Source: Streptomyces sp. CG1
GTDB lineage: Bacteria > Actinomycetota > Actinomycetes > Streptomycetales > Streptomycetaceae
DNA: 64,000 nucleotides
Reading direction: 5' to 3'
NCBI RefSeq assembly: GCF_041080625.1
Contig: NZ_CP163518.1
Coordinates: forward strand, 4,402,001-4,466,000
Part shown: piece by piece, positions 7,965-18,852 of the stretch
How positions within the stretch are numbered: the stretch's first letter is position 1
How the letters are laid out: each line of letters begins with the position of its first letter
The notes under the pieces: model-generated
What the model was told of the DNA's origin: nothing
The model's input: the letters and a program-made list of their open reading frames with translations, nothing else
Databases searched by the model: none
Translations under genes and position numbers: made by a program

Positions 7965-9656
7965 ATGCAAACCCCCACAGACACCCCGCTGTATCTGGCG
8001 GTGGAGCTACGGCTCCCCACCAACTGGCTGGACTACACGATCCTGGCGATCTACTTCGTCGTCGTCCTCGGCATCGGCTTCGCGGCCCGCCGCTCGGTGA
8101 AGACCAGCCTCGACTTCTTCCTCTCCGGACGCTCGCTGCCCGCCTGGATCACCGGCCTCGCCTTCATCTCGGCGAACCTGGCGGCCACCGAGATCCTGGG
8201 CATGGCCGCGAACAGCGCGCAGTACGGCGCCTACACCGTGCACTGGTACTGGATCGGCGCCATCCCGGCCATGGTGTTCCTGGGCCTCGTGATGATGCCC
8301 TTCTACTACGGCAGCAAGGTCCGCTCGGTCCCCGAGTTCCTGCTGCTGCGCTTCGACCGGGCCGCCCACCTGCTCAGTTCGATCCTGTTCGCGTTCGCCG
8401 CGATCCTGATCGCGGGCGTCAACCTCTACGCCCTCGCGATCGTCGTCGAGGCCCTGCTGGGCTGGCCGCAGTGGGTCGCGATCGTGGTCGCCGGCGCCTT
8501 CGTGCTGGCGTACATCACCCTCGGCGGTCTGTCCTCGGCGATCTACAACGAGGTCCTGCAGTTCTTCGTGATCCTGGCCGCCCTCATCCCGATCACCGTG
8601 CTCGGCCTGAAGAAGGTCGGCGGCTGGGGCGGGCTGACCGACAAGCTCACCGCCACCCACGGCCACAACTTCACCACCGCCTGGGGCGGCACCGGCATCG
8701 GCAGCGTCAACCCGCTCGGCGCCAACTGGCTGACCATTGTCCTCGGCCTCGGCTTCGTGCTCTCCTTCGGCTACTGGACGACGAACTTCGCCGAGGTGCA
8801 GCGCGCCCTGTCCGCGAAGAACCTCTCCGCCGGGCAGCGCACCCCGCTGATCGCCGCCTACCCGAAGATCTTCATCGTCTTCCTGGTGATGATCCCGGGC
8901 CTGGTCGCCGCCGCGCTCGTGCCGAAGATCGGCTCCTCCGGCTCCGGCCTGCAGTACAACGACGCCATCCCGTACCTGATGCAGGAGCTGCTGCCCAACG
9001 GCGTGCTCGGCATCGCGGTCACCGGTCTGCTGGCGGCCTTCATGGCGGGCATGGCGGCGAACGTGTCGTCCTTCAACACCGTGTTCACGAACGACATCTG
9101 GGCCAAGTACGTGGTGCGCGGCCGCGAGGACGCGTACTACGTCCGCTTCGGCCGCCTGATCACCGCGATCGGCGTGGCCGCCTCCGTCGGTACGGCGTTC
9201 CTGGCGTCCTCGTTCTCGAACATCATGAGCTACCTGCAGACGCTGTTCTCCTTCTTCAACGTGCCGATGTTCGTGGTCTTCATCGTCGGTATGTTCTGGA
9301 AGCGCGCGTCCGCCAAGTCCGGCTTCTGGGGCCTGCTCGCCGGCACCGTCACGGCGATGGTCAACTACTTCGTGCTCTACAAGAAGGGCATCATCTCGAT
9401 CCCCTCCGACCAGGGCGCCAACTTCGTCTCCGCGATCGCGGGCTTCGTCGCCGGCGCGGTCGTGATGGTCGCGGTGTCCTTCTTCACGAAGCCGAAGCCG
9501 GCGGAGGAACTCCAGGGGCTCGTCTACGGCACCCGCTCCCCCGGCATGGCCGAGCCGCCCGCGCCCGGTGACGAGGCCTGGTACCGCAAGCCGGCCCTGC
9601 TGGGCTGGGGCGCGGTCGTGCTGGCCGCCGCCTGCTACATCCCGTTCTCGCTCTGA
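7965..9656 (+). CDS. sodium:solute symporter (SSS), probable galactose/glucose importer
   Basis: A 563-aa membrane protein with about 13-14 hydrophobic segments. The SSS core motifs include FFLSGRSLPAWITGLAFISANL in helix 2, SVPEFLLLRF and GFVLSFGYWTTNF. It closely resembles the SGLT branch that carries sugars. It is divergent from galTEK across a shared operator-rich gap, so galactose uptake is the likely role. This is inferred from context and family. A short two-TM protein gene follows 20 bp downstream. Confidence 0.87.
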   Translation: MQTPTDTPLYLAVELRLPTNWLDYTILAIYFVVVLGIGFAARRSVKTSLDFFLSGRSLPAWITGLAFISANLAATEILGMAANSAQYGAYTVHWYWIGAIPAMVFLGLVMMPFYYGSKVRSVPEFLLLRFDRAAHLLSSILFAFAAILIAGVNLYALAIVVEALLGWPQWVAIVVAGAFVLAYITLGGLSSAIYNEVLQFFVILAALIPITVLGLKKVGGWGGLTDKLTATHGHNFTTAWGGTGIGSVNPLGANWLTIVLGLGFVLSFGYWTTNFAEVQRALSAKNLSAGQRTPLIAAYPKIFIVFLVMIPGLVAAALVPKIGSSGSGLQYNDAIPYLMQELLPNGVLGIAVTGLLAAFMAGMAANVSSFNTVFTNDIWAKYVVRGREDAYYVRFGRLITAIGVAASVGTAFLASSFSNIMSYLQTLFSFFNVPMFVVFIVGMFWKRASAKSGFWGLLAGTVTAMVNYFVLYKKGIISIPSDQGANFVSAIAGFVAGAVVMVAVSFFTKPKPAEELQGLVYGTRSPGMAEPPAPGDEAWYRKPALLGWGAVVLAAACYIPFSL

Positions 9657-9676
9657 CGCGGAAGGACCGAGGAACC

Positions 9677-10027
9677 ATGAGCGAACACCCCGACCACGCA
9701 GAGCACTCCGACCGCCGTCACGAGGGCTTCCACTACAGCGAGGAGGACGTCCAGCGGGAAGTCACCGAGCTGGAGAGCAAGTCCGCGACCGCGGCCCGCA
9801 TCTTCGACCTGCGCCGCATCATCGGCGGCCTGTTCGTGGTGTACGGCGTCATCGTCACGATCACCGGCATCACCGACTCCCAGTCCGCCATCGACAAGGC
9901 CCAGGGCGTCAACATCAACCTCTGGACCGGGATCGGCATGCTCCTGCTGGGCATCTTCTTCCTGGCCTGGCTCAAGCTGCGGCCCACGCCTCCGGCGGTT
10001 TCGCCGGAGGAGAAGCAGGGGGAGTAA
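9677..10027 (+). CDS. small two-TM membrane protein downstream of the symporter
   Basis: A 116-aa protein. Residues 1-45 are hydrophilic and His/Glu-rich, followed by two membrane helices (about 48-66, GGLFVVYGVIVTITGI, and 81-99, IGMLLLGIFFLAWL) and a short tail. It starts 20 bp after the symporter stop behind a GGAAGGA-like ribosome site, so it is probably co-transcribed and may be an accessory of the transporter. I do not recognise the family. A CCTCCGGCG/CGCCGGAGG hairpin lies in its last codons (9989-10010). Confidence 0.7.
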   Translation: MSEHPDHAEHSDRRHEGFHYSEEDVQREVTELESKSATAARIFDLRRIIGGLFVVYGVIVTITGITDSQSAIDKAQGVNINLWTGIGMLLLGIFFLAWLKLRPTPPAVSPEEKQGE

Positions 10028-10060
10028 AGCGCCGTTCCCGTGTGCGGGTGCGTGGGGGCT

Positions 10061-10206
10061 GATCGCGCAGTTCCCCGCGCCCCTTGGGGAGTTGCGCCGC
10101 CGCACCCGCATTCGCGCGTAGCTGCGGGCAGTCGTGCCGATGGGGCGGCACGGGTGGGCGCAGCGGCACCCGGCACGCGCCCCCCGGCCCGCAGCAGCAC
10201 CGGTGA
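10061..10206. repeat. dispersed Streptomyces intergenic repeat
   Basis: This gap holds a block beginning at 10061 that recurs inverted at 23261-23287, with a 23-bp identical core around GGGGAACTGCGC. A second GC-rich palindromic stretch (around GGGCAGTCGTGCC, 10125-10160) follows. I know both as common intergenic sequences in Streptomyces chromosomes. No coding potential is evident. Confidence 0.6.
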
Positions 10207-10890
10207 TTATTCGGAACCGGGGTTCAGAGGTCCCGCCCGGTCCAGGAGCCCCGTCCGCGCGGCCAGCGCCGCCGCCTCCAGGCGCGACCCCACCCCCAGC
10301 TTCATCAACACCCGCTGCACATGCGTCCGCGCGGTACTCGGCGCGATCCGCATCCCGGCCGCGATCAGCCGCGTGTCCTCCCCGTCGGCCACCCGCACCA
10401 GCACCTCCACCTCCCGAGGCGTCAGCATGCGCAGCAGCCGCTGAGCCTCGTCGTCCGGCTGCGCCGACGGATTGAGCAGCTCCCCGAACGCCCCCTGCAG
10501 CAACTGCGGAGCCACCGCGGCCTCCCCCGACCGCGCCTTCATGATCGCCCGCTCGACCCCCTCTATCCGCTCGTCGTGCCGCACATACCCCGAGGCCCCC
10601 GCGGCGAACGCCGCCGCGATACCCCGCGGCGACGGCACCGGGCCGAGTACCACCATCGCCACCTGCGGCCGCTCCCGCTTGATCTTCGCCACCGGGTCGA
10701 ACGCACCCGGTTCGGCCGGCGCCGCCGTACCCAGCAGACACACCTCCGGCGCCCGCGCGATCACCAGGTCCGCCGCACCCGCGGCCGGCGCCGCCGCGGC
10801 GAGCACGCGGTGCCCGCGCAGCTTCAGCGCCGACGCCAACGCCTCCGCGAGCAGGCGATGGTCGTCGACGACCATGAGCCGTACTCCCAT
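10207..10890 (-). CDS. LuxR-type regulator with degenerate receiver domain
   Basis: A 227-aa protein built like a NarL-type response regulator: receiver first (GVRLMVVDDHRLLAEAL), then a GerE/LuxR HTH (MLTPREVEVLVRVADGED through APSTARTHVQRVLMKLGVGS). The phospho-acceptor position reads VCLLGTAAP, so the Asp is Gly near residue 54, and the usual Lys is Arg in GYVRHD. It is therefore probably not controlled by phosphorylation. The ATG at 10890 follows a GGGGG ribosome site. No kinase gene is nearby. Confidence 0.85.
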   Translation of the reverse strand: MGVRLMVVDDHRLLAEALASALKLRGHRVLAAAAPAAGAADLVIARAPEVCLLGTAAPAEPGAFDPVAKIKRERPQVAMVVLGPVPSPRGIAAAFAAGASGYVRHDERIEGVERAIMKARSGEAAVAPQLLQGAFGELLNPSAQPDDEAQRLLRMLTPREVEVLVRVADGEDTRLIAAGMRIAPSTARTHVQRVLMKLGVGSRLEAAALAARTGLLDRAGPLNPGSE

Positions 10891-11031
10891 AGAGCAACCC
10901 CCCAGTCCCCCCCATGGATGCCCCACTATGGACGCCCAGCGGTCCGCAAGGACAGAGGGCCCCCCGGCACCTCGCCCTTCATGTCCCCGGAAGCTACACG
11001 CTTGTTCGACGTATTGCTGCCCCTCTTGATG

Positions 11032-11068
11032 AGAAGTGCCCCGGATCGATGAAATCCGGGGCACTTCT
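11032..11068 (-). terminator. hairpin terminator downstream of the PQQ-propeller gene
   Basis: A perfect 15-bp stem (AGAAGTGCCCCGGAT / ATCCGGGGCACTTCT) with a 7-nt loop lies about 50 nt beyond the stop of the minus-strand propeller gene. Confidence 0.8.
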
Positions 11069-11116
11069 TGGTAAGTCACCCATTCGGGCGAGAGACGCCA
11101 CGGCGTCGGCCGGCGG

Positions 11117-12907
11117 TCAGCCGTTCGTGCCGTACGCGACCGCCAGGTCCTCTTTGCCGTCCGACGACCAGCCCTTCTCCTTGGCATAGACCTGCGACAT
11201 GTACAGACGCCCGTCGCCGAAGAGGATCTCCGAGTCCTCCGGCAGCATGTTGGCCTCCGCATTCCGCGCGTCGTCCAGGGCCGGGTTCTCCAGCAGCTTG
11301 GTCGCCTCGAAGGACCCGCCGTCGATGCTGACGACCTGCCCGCCCTTGTCGTACGGCGGCTTCTTGTAGGCGAGCAGGTTGCCGCCGTCCATGCGCAGCG
11401 GGCTCAGCAGATAGCCGTCACCGGCCTCGAGGCGCTGACCGGTCGGCTTGCCGGTGTTCAGGTCGAAGGAGACGATCTCGTTGGTGCTGTTCAACGCGCC
11501 GCTGGTGCCGTCGTGCTGCTCGGTCGGCAGGTACAGCTTGCCGTTGCCCGCGACGATCGACTTGCAGGCCTCGACGCGGTAGATCCCGTCGCACTTGCCG
11601 CCGTAGGTCTTGCCCGGCGCGGAAATGTGGGCGAGCAGCTTGCCGGACTTGTCGTCGATGGAGAAGTAGTCCGAGACCCCACTGCCGTCACCGGCGCTCT
11701 CGCCCACGTCGGCGGCCACCACCAGCGGGTCGGTGGAGACGATGGAGGCGTACTGGATGCCCGAGTCCATCTTGTACTCGGAGATCACCTTCCCGGTCTT
11801 CGGGTCGAGCGTCTGGATGAGCAGCTGTCCGTTGGCGGAGTCACCGCATTTGCGCACCGCGACCAGCTTGTCGCCACCGCCGTAGCCCGCGTCGTAGCAG
11901 TTGTCGCCCGGCTTCGGCAGCCACAGCGGCTTGTCCGAGTCGATGTCGAAGGCTGCGGCGCCGTTGCTGTCGCCGACCGCGACGGTGCGCTGAGCGACCG
12001 TCACATTCTGGTAACTGATGGGAGAGTCACCGGACTTGACCGACTGCGTCCACAGCTTTTTGCCCGCGTTGAGATCGATTGCGGAGATCTGTGTGCACCC
12101 GGCGATGTTCTTCTTCGTGTTCCACTTCGGCTGGTAGACGATCGCGGTCCTGCCGTCGGCCGTGGCGTGCGGGCTGGCCGCGCAGACCGGGCCGGGCAGC
12201 GGGATCGTCCACAGCTTGGTGCCCTTGGCAGGGTCGTAGCCGACGATCTCGGCCATGCCGCTCTTGGCGTACACCTTGTCGGTCAGCCACGAACCCGCGG
12301 TGCTGACCGCGCCGTCCGCGGTGGGCAGCGGAACCTGGAACAGCACCTTGGCCGCGGGGTTGGCCGGCACCTTCTCCTTGCTGCCGCCGGTTCCCCCGGT
12401 GCCGCCGCCGCTGCCGCCCGTGCCCCCGGTGCCGCCGCTGGAGGAGGCGGAGTCGTGCGTCTTGTCGCCGCCTCCGGAGGAGTTGGCGTACCAGAAGCCG
12501 CCGGCGACGATCAGCGCGATGGCCACGACCGCCGCGACGACTATGAGCAGCATGGTGTTGTTCCGCCCGCCGCCGCTCTGCCCCGGCTGCGGGTGCATCG
12601 GCACGGTCGGCGGCTGGCCCGGGTAGCCGTAACCCGGCTGCGCGGGCTGCGTGTACGGGTTCTGCGGCTGGCCGGGGTAGGGAGCGGCGGGCTGGCCGTA
12701 CGCCGGCGGCTGCTGGCCCTCGGCCGGGGGCTGCTGCCCGCCGGGGTAGCCGTAACCGGGCTGCGGCGGCTGCGGGGCCGGTGCGGCCTGCGGGTAGCCG
12801 TAACCGGGCTGCGGCTGAGGTTGCTGAGCCGGCTGCTGTGGGCTCGGGGGGCCGAAACCGCCCTGCTGCGGGGGCTGGTTCGGCGGCGGAGGGGGCGGCT
12901 GGGTCAT
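11117..12907 (-). CDS. membrane-anchored PQQ-like beta-propeller protein (copy A)
   Basis: A 596-aa protein. Residues 1-115 are Pro/Gln/Gly/Tyr-rich with repeated GYGYPG units and predicted to be cytoplasmic. A single membrane helix spans about 118-140. A Gly/Ser linker (about 145-175) then leads to an extracellular domain with PQQ-type propeller blades (DLNAGKKLWTQSV, DIDSDKPLWLP, DLNTGKPTGQRL). Paired cysteines could form disulfides. The function is unknown. It is a tandem paralogue of the next gene upstream (13008-14795), 100 bp apart on the same strand. Confidence 0.82.
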   Translation of the reverse strand: MTQPPPPPPNQPPQQGGFGPPSPQQPAQQPQPQPGYGYPQAAPAPQPPQPGYGYPGGQQPPAEGQQPPAYGQPAAPYPGQPQNPYTQPAQPGYGYPGQPPTVPMHPQPGQSGGGRNNTMLLIVVAAVVAIALIVAGGFWYANSSGGGDKTHDSASSSGGTGGTGGSGGGTGGTGGSKEKVPANPAAKVLFQVPLPTADGAVSTAGSWLTDKVYAKSGMAEIVGYDPAKGTKLWTIPLPGPVCAASPHATADGRTAIVYQPKWNTKKNIAGCTQISAIDLNAGKKLWTQSVKSGDSPISYQNVTVAQRTVAVGDSNGAAAFDIDSDKPLWLPKPGDNCYDAGYGGGDKLVAVRKCGDSANGQLLIQTLDPKTGKVISEYKMDSGIQYASIVSTDPLVVAADVGESAGDGSGVSDYFSIDDKSGKLLAHISAPGKTYGGKCDGIYRVEACKSIVAGNGKLYLPTEQHDGTSGALNSTNEIVSFDLNTGKPTGQRLEAGDGYLLSPLRMDGGNLLAYKKPPYDKGGQVVSIDGGSFEATKLLENPALDDARNAEANMLPEDSEILFGDGRLYMSQVYAKEKGWSSDGKEDLAVAYGTNG

Positions 12908-13007
12908 GAGACGGGTACCTCGGTGAGGCTCGAAAGCCGGAAGGGATTCGCTAGGGACAGAGGGAAGCCGGGACGGCGGCTCATATGGACTGGACGGCGC
13001 GGTCGGC

Positions 13008-14795
13008 TCAGTTGCCGAAGGCCATGAGCAGCTTCTCCTTCGACTGATCGCTGCCGTTCAGCCGGCCGGCGGAGATGAAGAACCGCCCGTCGGCCCAGTC
13101 CACGACACCGTTGTAGAACGTGTTCTCGATCTGGGCCGTGCCCTGCGGGTTCTGCAGCAGCTTGGTGGTCGTGTGGGAGGAGCCGGTGACCGGGATCGAC
13201 ACCACCTGGCCGCCCGCGTCGTACGACGGCTGCACATACGCGACGAGCTTGCCGCCCTGGATCTGCATCGGATACATCGGCTCGTCGGCCGGTGACTTGG
13301 CCCGCCACCGCGCCTTGCCGTCGGCCAGGCTGATCGCGACGATCTCGTTGGCGCTGCTGGTGGTGTCCGTCGGCAGATACAGCGTGTCGGCGTCCGCGGC
13401 GACGCCCTGACAGCCCTGCAGGTCGCGCTCGAGGACCGCCCAGCCGCAGCGGGGGGCGAACTTCCCGTCGACCTTGACCTCCGAACGGAACTTGCCGTCC
13501 TTGGTGAACGTCGAGATGTTCCAGGCCTTCTTGTCCTCATTGGTCAGATAGACCACCAGCGGGTCGACGGAGAACGTCCGGGTGACCTGCCAGCCCTTCT
13601 TGACCGGCTGCGTCCAGTGCACCTTGCCGGTGGCCGGGTCCAGTTCCTGGATCTCGTCGTGCGCGTTGCTGCCGCCCGCACCGCAGGAGGCCACCTGGAT
13701 CAGCCGGTCGGTGCCGCCCGCGTACGCGGCCGGGAAGCAGTCCGCGCCGTACTTCTCCTTGTCGTACAGCTTCCTGCCGCTGTCGATGTCGTACGCCGTG
13801 CCCGACTCCGAACGCCCCACCATCAGCGTCTTGCCGCTCACGGTCAGCTCGACGTTCAGCGCGCTGTCGAACAGTCCGCCGTCGGCGACCTCGTGAGTCC
13901 AGCCCTGTTGGCCGGTGGCGAGGTCGATCTGCTGCAGCTGGTTGCACTTGGCGTTGTCCCCGGCGCCGCTCATGTACGCCACGACGACCTTGTCGTCGGC
14001 CGACTTCTGCGGGGTGACCGCGCAGATCTTCTGCGGGAAGGAGACCGGGCCCCACACGGGCTTGCCGTCGCCGACGCCATAGGCGAAGACCTGCTTGTAC
14101 GCCGCCTTCACCGCCGCCTTGTCGGTGACCCACATGCCGGGTGCGTCGGCGCCCGCACCCGGGGCGTCCGGCGCCGACTTGTACCAGAGCACCTTCGCCT
14201 CGCCGGCCCGTCGGCCCTCGTTGAGGTTCTCCGGGTCGTCACCGCTGCCGGACGTGCCCGACGCGCTCGGCGCGGTGGTGGCGGCGTGCTTGGGGTCGTC
14301 GCTCTGCTGGGCGACCGGCTTCTTCTTGGGATCGTCGCCGCCGCTCGTGACCGCGTACACCGTGCCGCCGATGACGAGCAGCGCGGCCACCGCGGCACCG
14401 ATGATCAGCGCCGTCCTCTTCCTGTCGGGCCCGGTGGCGGGCGAGCCCGGGTACGGCGGCTGCTGCGGCTGGCCGAAACCGGGCTGGGGCGCCGCACCGT
14501 AGGGGCCCGGCTGCTGCGGATAGCCGTAGGGGCCCGGGGTGCCGTACGGGCCCGGCTGCTGGGGGTAGCCGTAGCCGGGCTGGGGCGGCTGCGGCGGGGC
14601 GGCGGGCGGCTGAGCCGGGGGCGGGGGCGGGGCGCCCGGGGCGCTGGGGTCGGCCTGCGAGGGGCCGAACCCGCCCTGGGCCGGGGGTGGTTGCGGGGCG
14701 CCGAAGCCGCCACCCTGCGGCGGCTGCTCCTGCGGCGGTCTGTCCTGCGGCGCTCCGAAACCGCCGTGCGGCGGTTGATTGGGCGGCTGAGTCAT
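13008..14795 (-). CDS. membrane-anchored PQQ-like beta-propeller protein (copy B)
   Basis: A 595-aa paralogue of copy A with the same order of parts: a Pro/Gln/Gly-rich cytoplasmic head with FGAPQ and GYGYPQQ units (1-122), a membrane helix at about 129-150, an acidic linker and a C-terminal propeller (LATGQQGWTHEV, DIDSGRKLYDKE, LDPATGKVHWTQPV, LADGKARWRAKS). Both copies begin MTQPP and end with AFGN/AYGTNG-like strands, so they arose by tandem duplication. The ATG at 14795 was chosen over an upstream one because it aligns with copy A. A sensor or cell-envelope scaffold role is possible but unproven. Confidence 0.82.
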   Translation of the reverse strand: MTQPPNQPPHGGFGAPQDRPPQEQPPQGGGFGAPQPPPAQGGFGPSQADPSAPGAPPPPPAQPPAAPPQPPQPGYGYPQQPGPYGTPGPYGYPQQPGPYGAAPQPGFGQPQQPPYPGSPATGPDRKRTALIIGAAVAALLVIGGTVYAVTSGGDDPKKKPVAQQSDDPKHAATTAPSASGTSGSGDDPENLNEGRRAGEAKVLWYKSAPDAPGAGADAPGMWVTDKAAVKAAYKQVFAYGVGDGKPVWGPVSFPQKICAVTPQKSADDKVVVAYMSGAGDNAKCNQLQQIDLATGQQGWTHEVADGGLFDSALNVELTVSGKTLMVGRSESGTAYDIDSGRKLYDKEKYGADCFPAAYAGGTDRLIQVASCGAGGSNAHDEIQELDPATGKVHWTQPVKKGWQVTRTFSVDPLVVYLTNEDKKAWNISTFTKDGKFRSEVKVDGKFAPRCGWAVLERDLQGCQGVAADADTLYLPTDTTSSANEIVAISLADGKARWRAKSPADEPMYPMQIQGGKLVAYVQPSYDAGGQVVSIPVTGSSHTTTKLLQNPQGTAQIENTFYNGVVDWADGRFFISAGRLNGSDQSKEKLLMAFGN

Positions 14796-15392
14796 CAGCG
14801 CTCTTCCCCCTCGTTCACTGATTTTTAGCCACACCCTGAGGTTCTTGACGGACCCTGGGTTGTTACTCAGAAAGTTCTCAGACGGCCCTTTCTATCACCC
14901 GGTACCGACAGCGCACGGGCCCGGATCCGCCGCTGTTCCCAAGGGACGACCGGCCCGTGATGCCGCCGTTACGCGCCTTCACGCCCCCTTCACGCGGCGC
15001 ACGCAACAGCACCGCGCGCCGGGCGAGGACACCGGCGCGGTGGGGGGTGGGGCCGTGAAGAGCGGGCGCACGGTGGCTGATTCACACCAGGGGACGCGGG
15101 CGCGGGTTGCGCACGCCGCGCTACGAGGGGCGCGCACGGGGGGTGTTGAGCGCCCCCGACGGCGAATCCGTCTGCAGGGAGCGCCGCGCCAGACAGCGCG
15201 CACGCCCAGACCAAGCGTCGCGCCGGCCGGCGCGCGACCTCTCCCGAGCCCCGCGCTTGGCGACGTGCGCACCCCGCTCGAGCGCCGTGCTCGGCGACGC
15301 GCACACCCGTAACTCACAACGGAACGCGCCCTCACTACGACGCCTGCTCCCCCGTCACCGCTCCCGCGCCCCACGCGCGCGCCCCGGTCGCG
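14796..15392. other. 597-bp intergenic region with no supported gene
   Basis: No frame here has convincing protein character on either strand. It should hold the promoter of the propeller pair. A GC-only near-perfect palindrome lies at 15217-15238 (centre CGCCGGCCGGCG). I see no RNA gene. Confidence 0.5.
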
Positions 15393-17201
<1,809 letters not shown>

Positions 17202-17355
17202 TTCACTCCTGTGCGCGGGGACTCAGCCTTCTAGCGTAGGGCCTGCGGGGGCGGGGGCGGGGCGCGAGGGGGTTGTCACTCTTTGTGATGACGTGATCGG
17301 GAAGCGGCCGCTACCGTGGAGGGCAGGCAGCAGGATCCCGTCCATGGGAGGAACC

Positions 17356-17949
17356 ATGACCGCCGAGTCCGTTGAGCACCGCGTCCAGTGGCCGGTGCCG
17401 CCCCAGGACGGCTACACCGTGGACGACCTGTTCACACTGCCGGATCTCCCGCCGCACACCGAGCTGATCGACGGGAGCCTGGTTTTCGTGAGTGCCCAGC
17501 GGGACTTCCACAGCGTTGTCATCGACTTGCTGGTGAGCGAGTTGCGTCGCACCGCGCCACGGGAACTGAGAGTCCGCCGTGAAATGACCGTCGTCATCGA
17601 CCGCCGCAACGGCCCGGAGCCGGATATCTCGGTTGTCCGTGCGGAAGCCGTCAAGGGCCCCGAGCAGACCTACTACCAGGTCGCTGATGTCCTGCTCGCC
17701 GTCGAAGTCGTGTCACCGGACTCCGAGGCTCGCGACCGCGACTACAAGCCGCACAAGTACGCCGCCGCCGGTATTCCCCATTACTGGTTGGTCGACATGG
17801 CGGGCCGGGACAAGCACCCGGTGGTCCAGGTCTACGAACGTGGTGAGGCCACCGGCACGTACGCGCTGACCGGCATCTATCACGACCGCGTCAAGGTCAG
17901 CGTGCCCTACGACATCGACATCGACCTGACCGCCATCGACAACCTCTGA
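17356..17949 (+). CDS. Uma2 family (DUF820) putative restriction-like endonuclease
   Basis: A 197-aa protein of the Uma2/DUF820 family, with a PD-(D/E)xK nuclease fold: HTELIDGSLVF, then EPDISVVRAE, VEVVSPDSEARD and the KPHKYAAAGIPHYWLVD block. These supply the expected acidic and Lys residues. The family is expanded in Streptomyces and cyanobacteria, and its biological target is unknown. The ATG at 17356 follows GGGAGGAACC closely and is preferred over the ATG at 17344. It is convergent with ispE, 9 bp apart. Confidence 0.82.
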   Translation: MTAESVEHRVQWPVPPQDGYTVDDLFTLPDLPPHTELIDGSLVFVSAQRDFHSVVIDLLVSELRRTAPRELRVRREMTVVIDRRNGPEPDISVVRAEAVKGPEQTYYQVADVLLAVEVVSPDSEARDRDYKPHKYAAAGIPHYWLVDMAGRDKHPVVQVYERGEATGTYALTGIYHDRVKVSVPYDIDIDLTAIDNL

Positions 17950-17958
17950 GCCCTGCCC

Positions 17959-18852
17959 TCAGAGAACCGTCGCCCCTGGCACCGGCCCCACCGCCGCCCG
18001 TGCGGTGCGGCAGGTGCCGGACGCCCGCAGCGCCCCCACCACCTTCTCCGCCGACTCGGCGTCCCGCGCGAGGAACGCCGTCGTAGGCCCCGATCCGGAG
18101 ACCAGCGCGGCGAGCGCACCCGCCCCACGCCCCGCCTCCAGCGTGTCCGCCAACTCCGGGAACAGCGACAGCGCCGCAGGCTGAAGATCATTGGAGACAG
18201 CCGCCGCCAGCGCGTCCGCGTCCCCCTTCGCCAGCGCCGCCAGCAGATCCGCCGAAGCCACCGGCTCCGAAATCTCCCGCCCCTCCGCCAGCCGGTCGAA
18301 CTCACGGAAGACGGTCGGCGTCGACAGCCCCCGCTCGGCCATCGCGAACACCCAGTGGAAGGTGCCGCCGGTCTCCAGCACCGTCAGCCGCTCCCCGCGT
18401 CCGACGCCGAGCGCGGCACCGCCCACCAAGCTGAAGGGCACATCACTTCCCAACTCCGCGCAGAGGGCGAGGAGTTCGGCACGGGAGGCGCCGGCGTTCC
18501 ACAGCGTGTTGCAGGCGAGCAGCGCGCCCGCGCCGTCCGCGCTGCCGCCCGCCATGCCGCCGGCGACCGGGATGTCCTTGGCGATGTGGATGTGCACGGC
18601 CGGTTCGATGCCCCGGCGCGCGGCCAGCGCGATCGCGGCGCGCGCGGCGAGGTTGGTGCGGTCCAGGGGGACCTGGGCGGCGTCCGGGCCCTCGCAGGTC
18701 ACGCGCAGCTCGTCCGCCGGGGTGACGCTGACCTCGTCGTACAGGCCGACGGCGAGGAAGACGTTGGCGAGGTCGTGGAACCCGTCGGGGCGCGCGGCGC
18801 CGACCGCGAGCTGGACGTTGACCTTGGCCGGGACCCGTACCGTGACGCTCAC
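17959..18852 (-). CDS. ispE: 4-(cytidine 5'-diphospho)-2-C-methyl-D-erythritol kinase
   Basis: A 297-aa GHMP kinase of the MEP isoprenoid pathway. The N-terminal [27 protein letters not shown] is the IspE substrate motif, and [21 protein letters not shown] is the ATP-binding motif. The C-terminal [10 protein letters not shown] is the third GHMP motif. The GTG start overlaps the rsmA stop as GTGA, so it is translated as a coupled second gene after rsmA. That order is conserved in actinomycetes. Confidence 0.94.
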   Translation of the reverse strand: MSVTVRVPAKVNVQLAVGAARPDGFHDLANVFLAVGLYDEVSVTPADELRVTCEGPDAAQVPLDRTNLAARAAIALAARRGIEPAVHIHIAKDIPVAGGMAGGSADGAGALLACNTLWNAGASRAELLALCAELGSDVPFSLVGGAALGVGRGERLTVLETGGTFHWVFAMAERGLSTPTVFREFDRLAEGREISEPVASADLLAALAKGDADALAAAVSNDLQPAALSLFPELADTLEAGRGAGALAALVSGSGPTTAFLARDAESAEKVVGALRASGTCRTARAAVGPVPGATVL

